NCBI GenBank assembly: GCA_964540005.1
Contig: CAZILN010000138.1
Span: 1 to 10,477, forward strand
Length of the DNA: 10,477 nucleotides
Source: CAZILN01 sp964540005
Lineage (GTDB): Bacteria > Bacteroidota > Bacteroidia > Bacteroidales > SM23-62
Reading direction: 5' to 3'
The notes under the pieces were generated by a model. It did not search any database. It was not told the DNA's origin and was given only the letters and a program-made list of their open reading frames with translations. This document shows, piece by piece, positions 5,712 through 10,477 of the stretch (positions are counted from its first letter, which is position 1; each line of letters starts with the position of its first letter). The translations under genes and the position numbers were made by a program.

Positions 5712-8108
5712 ATGCTACTTTCTGATATCCGTCTGGCCATCCGGAAAATGGTAAGGCAGAAGATATCTTCACTGATCAATATATTAGGATTGGTGGCCGG
5801 TCTGACTGCTGCTTTGTTCGTCCTGCTGTTTATACTTAATGAACTCTCGTATGATAAGCACCATGAAAAAGGAGCACGAATTTACAGGATTATAGAAAAC
5901 AACCATATACATAACTGGTTAATGGCTACCACACCCTTTCCCCTGGCTGAGGCCGTCAGGTTGGAGTCCCCGGCAGTTGAACAGGTAGCCAGGGTATATC
6001 ATTTATATTCGGGAAGTATCCAGAAAGATCAGCAATGGATTGCGGAAAAAAACCTGTTCAGTGCTGACCCGGCCATTTTTGATATGTTCACCCTGCCTAT
6101 CGCAGCAGGCAATGTAGATGCCTTACAGGAACCGAATACCGCTGTTCTATCAGAAGAATATGCCCAGAAGTATTTTGGAGACGATAATCCGCTGGATCGA
6201 ATCCTTAAGATCAGCATTGGCGATACACTTGCTATGGTCAGGATTATTGGAATCATGAATGATCTTCCCAGAAATTCAACATTCCGGCCCGGAATTGTTG
6301 TTTCACCGGAGCTGGGATTGCTTGGTATGAGCAGGTCGTTGATAACAACCGGAGGATCACCCCCCGGTCCCCGGGATCTTGCCACAAGTTGGGAAATGTC
6401 TTTCTTTACAACCTACCTGATGCTGCAACCAGGGGCCGATACCGTGCAGGTCAGCAGCGTTTTTCAATCGCTGGAACAAAAGCACTACGGCGAAGAGCCC
6501 ATATACTCCTTTTACCTTCAACCCCTGAAAGATATCTACTTGGAATCGGGCCACCTTATCAATTCAGATAATCAGGCGGGTGACTGGCAAACAATTTATA
6601 TCTTCAGCGGTATCGGCCTCCTGATCATTATTATTTCAGCCTTGAATTATATCCTGTTTTACAGCGGACAGACCATTCTCCGGTCGAAAGAATATGGTAT
6701 CCGGAAAGTGGTTGGTGCTTCGCGAGCAAACCTCATGAGGCAGGTAATAATAGAAACTTCCATTATTGTTTTCCTTGTACTGCCAGTCTGTCTTATCCTT
6801 ATTGAGATATTCCGTCCCGAAGTCAGCCAGTTCCTCGGCAAAAACCTGGCTATTGAGCCCCCGCTCACCTGGCAATATCCTGCCGGATTTGTTTTCATCA
6901 CCTTACTGCTTGGCCTGATCCCCGGAGTATCAATGATATCATACATTTCCCGTATTCAGCCTGCAGTTGCCATGGAAAGCCCAAAGCTTATCCAGCGCGG
7001 GCATACTTCTTTGCGCAATATTCTGGTAATGTGTCAATTCATCATTTTTAACATACTCCTGATCTGTAGCCTTGGTATTTATAAACAAATTCAATATACC
7101 TTCAGTAAGGACCTTGGTTTTCAATGGAAGAACCTTATGATAGTTAAAACTGACCAGGGTTCATTAACTGATCATTTCAATGTTATAAAAAATGAGCTTT
7201 CGGCCGTACCGGGTATTCGTTCCATCAGCGGGGGCATGTTTATTCCACCTACTAACAGTATAATGAGTATTCACACCAATAAGCTGGATGGTTCGGATGA
7301 GAGTGTCAATATTGAAGCACTTTTTGTTGATCCGGATTTCCTCGAAACCCTTGGTATAAAACTCACAACCGGACAGTCCTTATCAGATTTTGATAATTAT
7401 GAGGAATGGAAAATAGTACTAAACCAAAAAGCTCTTGATCTTCTGGGTGCTGCAAATCCAATCGGTGAAAAAATGATAGGAGGTCAGGTGGTTGGAATTT
7501 TCAAGGATTTCAATTCCCATTCCCTGCACAGGGAAATTCCTCCAATGATGATTGTTGTAAGTATGGATAACCTCCGGCAGATGGTTATCCGGTATGATTC
7601 AGAAAATGAATCAGCTTTAAAAACCGAAATTATCAGGATCATTACTAACACGATACCGGGATGCAATCCGGAAATTACATTTACCCAAGACGTTCTGAAA
7701 GAACTGTACCGCAAAGAAAGAAAAACTGCCGTGATAGTCGGGATTTTCACTGCAATTGCATTATTCATCGGAGCAATGGGATTATTTGGCATGTCTATGC
7801 ATACTCTTCAGAGCAGAAGAAGGGAATTTGCGATCCGCAGGGTAAACGGGGCTCAGATGCATCATATTCTAAGGGTATTATCAGGGTATTATCTAATGAT
7901 GATCATCTCAACCCTGGTCGTATCATCACCGCTGGCCATACTATTGTTGAAGAAATGGTTCCAAAATTTCGTGTATAAGACCTCATTATCATGGTGGATA
8001 TTTGCCCTGACAGGCAGTATAGCTGTTATAATTGTCTTTGGTACAGTTGGTTATCATATTATCAGGGCAGCCACGAGGAACCCGTCTGAAAGTTTGCGCT
8101 ACGAATAA
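5712..8108 (+). CDS. ABC transporter permease with MacB-type periplasmic domains and two FtsX domains
   Basis: This 798-residue inner-membrane protein has the layout of Bacteroidota FtsX/MacB-type permeases. The N-terminus MLLSDIRLAIRKMVRQKISS leads into helix 1 (about 20-43). A periplasmic MacB-like domain spans about 46-285. Three helices of the first FtsX domain follow (about 296-316, 346-366, 391-411), then helix 5 (about 436-457), a second periplasmic domain (about 460-665), and a second FtsX domain (about 673-695, 724-746, 763-786). The cytoplasmic coupling-helix motifs EYGIRKVVGAS (327-337) and REFAIRRVNGA (704-714) are intact, and the protein ends with NPSESLRYE. Such permeases work with a separate ATPase in mechanotransmission, drug or lipoprotein export, or envelope maintenance; the substrate is unknown. 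No ATPase, HlyD-like adaptor or TolC gene is in the window, so the ATPase partner must be encoded elsewhere. Residues 210-222 (TTGGSPPGPRD) form a Pro/Gly-rich loop in the first periplasmic domain. The start is supported by the promoter just upstream. Confidence 0.9.
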   Translation: MLLSDIRLAIRKMVRQKISSLINILGLVAGLTAALFVLLFILNELSYDKHHEKGARIYRIIENNHIHNWLMATTPFPLAEAVRLESPAVEQVARVYHLYSGSIQKDQQWIAEKNLFSADPAIFDMFTLPIAAGNVDALQEPNTAVLSEEYAQKYFGDDNPLDRILKISIGDTLAMVRIIGIMNDLPRNSTFRPGIVVSPELGLLGMSRSLITTGGSPPGPRDLATSWEMSFFTTYLMLQPGADTVQVSSVFQSLEQKHYGEEPIYSFYLQPLKDIYLESGHLINSDNQAGDWQTIYIFSGIGLLIIIISALNYILFYSGQTILRSKEYGIRKVVGASRANLMRQVIIETSIIVFLVLPVCLILIEIFRPEVSQFLGKNLAIEPPLTWQYPAGFVFITLLLGLIPGVSMISYISRIQPAVAMESPKLIQRGHTSLRNILVMCQFIIFNILLICSLGIYKQIQYTFSKDLGFQWKNLMIVKTDQGSLTDHFNVIKNELSAVPGIRSISGGMFIPPTNSIMSIHTNKLDGSDESVNIEALFVDPDFLETLGIKLTTGQSLSDFDNYEEWKIVLNQKALDLLGAANPIGEKMIGGQVVGIFKDFNSHSLHREIPPMMIVVSMDNLRQMVIRYDSENESALKTEIIRIITNTIPGCNPEITFTQDVLKELYRKERKTAVIVGIFTAIALFIGAMGLFGMSMHTLQSRRREFAIRRVNGAQMHHILRVLSGYYLMMIISTLVVSSPLAILLLKKWFQNFVYKTSLSWWIFALTGSIAVIIVFGTVGYHIIRAATRNPSESLRYE

Positions 8109-8143
8109 ATCAGTGGACTGCAGCTTCCTTTGATATAACTTAC

Positions 8144-9736
8144 CTATCCCCACCAGGGCCTGCTGCGATCCAGGCCTTCATCAAGCAGATCAGAAAGTAT
8201 GTTGGCGTCTTCCACTATCTGCCAGTCAAACATTCCCACACAGGCAAAATCCGCCCCGCTGCCGAATGCATACCTGAATCCTTCCTCCGGACCAATGGCT
8301 CCTGCTCCAAGTACTTTATAAGCTATCCATGGTTTTTTCACTTCTTTCATGAATTCAACCGTTTGCTCCGGGGTCACAGACCAGATATTATCGTGAAGAT
8401 CAGCCCCGTACTCGGGTTCCACAATTGTTCTTGGGTCCGGTTGCCAGTCAGGATCAGAAATAAGTTTCGGGCCTGCTGTCCAGTAATTGCCCGAGTTAAG
8501 TGTCTTCATATAGAAATCAGGTTCCAATCCCTGTTTTTCGCATTCAATGACAACAGATATATCATGGGCAGCCATGCCACAGATGATCTGATCATGCTTC
8601 TTCATGTATTCAATCACTTTCAGCATATGATCCATCCTGTTTCTCCTTACCAGGTCATCACAGATCCCTCCGTGCAGGTACACACCAATGGCCCCGTTGG
8701 CAATGGCCGCATCAATGTCCGACCTGATATCATCATCTGATGCCTTACACTGAGCTATCCATTGCATTTTACCATCCCTCTTCCTGTATCGCTCCAGCAG
8801 TCGTAATGTGTTCTTATCCACCCTTACAATCATGGTGTTGATCCCAACCGCCTCGCAGAGCCTGAAGGTTTCAAGCACTTTTTCATCACTGAAATAGCTT
8901 TGTACCAGGTGGGATACGTAAATGAGATCGCGTGAATGAGCATATCCACTGATAAGGTTTCCCCCACAGATAAGGCGGCTGATCTCATAATCCCTGATCT
9001 TTCCTGTGGGCACTTTCTTTTTCAGCTGATCAAGCGTGGCAAACTGTGCCCTCGCTGTGGCTCCCGAGATGGCATCCACCCTGCTGGGCTGGCTGATCAG
9101 TACCCTTTCTTCAAAGCTTTCCCACTGCTTTTTCCTCAGGGCCGCCCAGAGGAAGCCACCGATGAATGGCAGTGAGACCAAGTCCTTGAGCATTTCACGA
9201 CGTTCTAAACTTGGCTCCTTAAGGCCTTCTTCAGGGATTACTTTACGCCTGTTTTTGAGTATCCTTGATACCAGGCGGTCGATACCCAGGAAAAAATTCT
9301 TGGGAAGGAAAATAAACAGGAGCAGGACAGCCATCTCTATGAGTTGTTTATTGACAATCAGGTAATGTCCCTCACCCGTTGTCTCGCTCAGGTATCCGAT
9401 AAATGGAGGATTGGCAATATAGAACAGTAAAATAAGAAAGGCACCCACCCCGCTTGAAAGCCTGGTAAAAAATCCCAGTAATAAACTGATCCCCACCCCG
9501 ATCAGGCCGATGATGGTCAGCAGGTCAGCAAGCTGGAGCATTCCAGGATTGGAGGCAATGGCGTGAAATAATCCGGAAAACAACCACTGTGACTCCAGCA
9601 GGTATCCTGCCGATGACCAGGGTGAGAATATCTTTGCCATTCCTTCATAAAGAAAATGCCACCCGATCAATATGCGGATGGCAGTGAATATGAACTGGAC
9701 AGTTTTGCGGGATCTGCCGCTTGGTTCTGAAGCCAT
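8144..9736 (-). CDS. DoxX-like membrane domain fused to a TIM-barrel-like domain, with a possible flavinylation motif
   Basis: The frame opens at a TTG (9758-9760), but the ATG at 9734-9736 is preferred, giving 530 residues. Residues 12-145 form a four-helix DoxX/DoxD-like membrane domain (helices about 12-36, 66-90, 93-112, 130-145) with the family signature GWHFLYEGMAKIFSPW. A basic linker (about 157-166) precedes ERREM (178-182) and a hydrophobic stretch (186-200) that resembles a Tat signal, as if a once separate exported protein had been joined to DoxX. Next is VDAISGAT (220-227), which resembles the D-x-x-S-G-A-T motif where ApbE attaches FMN. From about 250 the sequence looks like an alpha/beta barrel related to aldo-keto-reductase-like Bacteroidota proteins (ISRLICGGNLISGYAHSRDL; GVYLHGG; GMAAHD; AYKVLGAGAIGPEEGF). 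No known catalytic tetrad could be assigned. The barrel probably acts outside the cytoplasm in a redox role, but the reaction is unknown. It converges with the permease gene (35-bp gap) and lies downstream of an unrelated membrane-protein gene. Confidence 0.75.
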   Translation of the reverse strand: MASEPSGRSRKTVQFIFTAIRILIGWHFLYEGMAKIFSPWSSAGYLLESQWLFSGLFHAIASNPGMLQLADLLTIIGLIGVGISLLLGFFTRLSSGVGAFLILLFYIANPPFIGYLSETTGEGHYLIVNKQLIEMAVLLLFIFLPKNFFLGIDRLVSRILKNRRKVIPEEGLKEPSLERREMLKDLVSLPFIGGFLWAALRKKQWESFEERVLISQPSRVDAISGATARAQFATLDQLKKKVPTGKIRDYEISRLICGGNLISGYAHSRDLIYVSHLVQSYFSDEKVLETFRLCEAVGINTMIVRVDKNTLRLLERYRKRDGKMQWIAQCKASDDDIRSDIDAAIANGAIGVYLHGGICDDLVRRNRMDHMLKVIEYMKKHDQIICGMAAHDISVVIECEKQGLEPDFYMKTLNSGNYWTAGPKLISDPDWQPDPRTIVEPEYGADLHDNIWSVTPEQTVEFMKEVKKPWIAYKVLGAGAIGPEEGFRYAFGSGADFACVGMFDWQIVEDANILSDLLDEGLDRSRPWWG

Positions 9737-9776
9737 ATTTTTAAGGTATTTAGAAAGCAATTAAAATCAGGTTATC

Positions 9777-9807
9777 CAAATTATTAAAAATACTTGCTTC
9801 AGTCAAA
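9777..9807 (-). promoter_or_regulatory. Weak promoter candidate for the DoxX-fusion gene
   Basis: On the minus strand TTTG (9804-9807, within TTTTTG) is followed after 20 bases by TAATTTG (9777-9783). This is one base shorter than the Bacteroidota -7 consensus TAnnTTTG, so the match is imperfect. It lies in the AT-rich gap after the upstream membrane-protein gene, about 40 bases before the preferred ATG. The gap holds no other recognisable element. Confidence 0.3.
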
Positions 9808-9841
9808 AACCTGGGGCTGTATCCGGTAATTTAGAATTGTT

Positions 9842-10477
9842 TTAGGGAAGCATGTTCCTGGCCTTTATTGCCCCCAGCACCAGTGTTGCCAGTAACAGGA
9901 TTCCAGCCGTAATATATAACCAGAGGTATTTCCTGCGCTGGTGCTCTATTCTCCGGGCGCCTTCGGTCACCTGGTTCTGGAGGTCCGAGAGGTAGATCTT
10001 CAGCTGCCCGAATGACAGGGTAACGGAGAATCTCAGGACCAGGTAGATAAACAGGTAAAACCCTAACATTCCTGCTGCAAAAACCCTGGGCCTTCCAATT
10101 GGGTATACCCCGCCCATATTATCAATCAGAAAGCCGAGTGCCAGGGCCAGTATTATCATCGAAAGCGGGACCAGCAGGAGCCAGGCCTCGAAGGAGTGGT
10201 TCAGTAACCTGATCTTTTTATCCAGGGCCTCGGTAAGGGAGCCTGAGGTAAGGTCCGTTATCTTGTACCTGTGCGTAATGTGAAGGCAGTAAAACAGGAT
10301 GAATACTGAAACAAGGAGCATACTGGAAAGGATCATGATCATTGTTGTGTTTGAACGATAACCCGGAAAGTTCATTGACAGCAGGATGATGTTGGCAAGT
10401 TGCACCAAGTTGTACATCCACAGGCTATACTGCAGGCTTAAGGTAGCTTTCCTTATACCAGGCTGCAGGTATGTACG
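9842..10477 (-). CDS. Multi-span membrane protein of unknown function, probably 5' partial
   Basis: The frame ends with TAA at 9842-9844 and stays open to the window edge: 20 codons before the ATG at 10415-10417 read RTYLQPGIRKATLSLQYSLW with no stop, so the true start is probably outside the window. The visible part is 211 residues. Hydrophobic segments lie at about 36-34 positions into the fragment and beyond: a possible one at 15-34, then 44-67, 97-118, 132-150 and 186-206. Between the third and fourth helices is GGVYPIGRPRVFAAG, and a polar, charged stretch (about 155-185, containing SDLQNQVTEGARRIEHQRRKY) precedes the last helix. The pattern of paired helices with amphipathic linkers resembles the small hypothetical membrane proteins often encoded after ECF sigma factors in Bacteroidota, but that is only an impression and no sigma gene is in view. 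No enzymatic motif is visible. Internal starts at the ATG of MYNLVQ (10417) or MNFPGY (10372) cannot be excluded. Confidence 0.6.
   Translation of the reverse strand, partial: RTYLQPGIRKATLSLQYSLWMYNLVQLANIILLSMNFPGYRSNTTMIMILSSMLLVSVFILFYCLHITHRYKITDLTSGSLTEALDKKIRLLNHSFEAWLLLVPLSMIILALALGFLIDNMGGVYPIGRPRVFAAGMLGFYLFIYLVLRFSVTLSFGQLKIYLSDLQNQVTEGARRIEHQRRKYLWLYITAGILLLATLVLGAIKARNMLP

Noticed and set aside
9737..9760. TTG start at 9760 for the DoxX-fusion gene.
   Set aside because: It adds only eight residues (LSKYLKN region) before an ATG that directly precedes the polar N-terminus of the DoxX domain; no ribosome-binding sequence favours the TTG.

Overview
The window looks like chromosomal DNA of a Bacteroidota (Bacteroidetes) member, probably an anaerobic or environmental polysaccharide degrader. 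The evidence is the two-FtsX-domain permease with a C-terminal NPSESLRYE tail, the DoxX/TIM-barrel fusion, the lack of Shine-Dalgarno sequences before most starts, and upstream elements close to the Bacteroidota -33 TTTG / -7 TAnnTTTG promoter. Genus cannot be settled from sequence alone. Gene content is moderate in GC, and no mobile element, tRNA, rRNA or CRISPR was seen.

Layout: (1) 1-178, minus: N-terminal end of a VIT/CCC1-type iron/manganese transporter, cut by the window edge. (2) 235-2553, minus: secreted GH74 xyloglucanase with both catalytic aspartates. (3) 2794-4050, plus, divergent from GH74: exported enolase-superfamily enzyme of the mandelate racemase type with a Tat/lipoprotein signal. 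(4) 4094-5584, minus, convergent with the previous gene: L-arabinose isomerase AraA, with a palindrome over its likely promoter. (5) 5712-8108, plus, divergent from araA: large MacB/FtsX-type permease without its ATPase. (6) 8144-9736, minus: fusion of a DoxX membrane domain, an internal Tat-like hydrophobic segment, a possible flavinylation motif and a C-terminal TIM-barrel-like domain. (7) 9842 to the window end, minus: multi-span membrane protein of unknown function, with its reading frame open to the edge.

How they fit together: GH74, the exported sugar-acid-type enolase and AraA suggest a loose carbohydrate neighbourhood (hemicellulose backbone cleavage, periplasmic sugar-acid chemistry, pentose isomerisation). 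There is no SusC/SusD pair, sugar transporter, araB or araD in view, so this is not a canonical polysaccharide utilisation locus. Strands alternate gene by gene, so most genes are probably transcribed alone. The least explained gene is the DoxX/TIM-barrel fusion.
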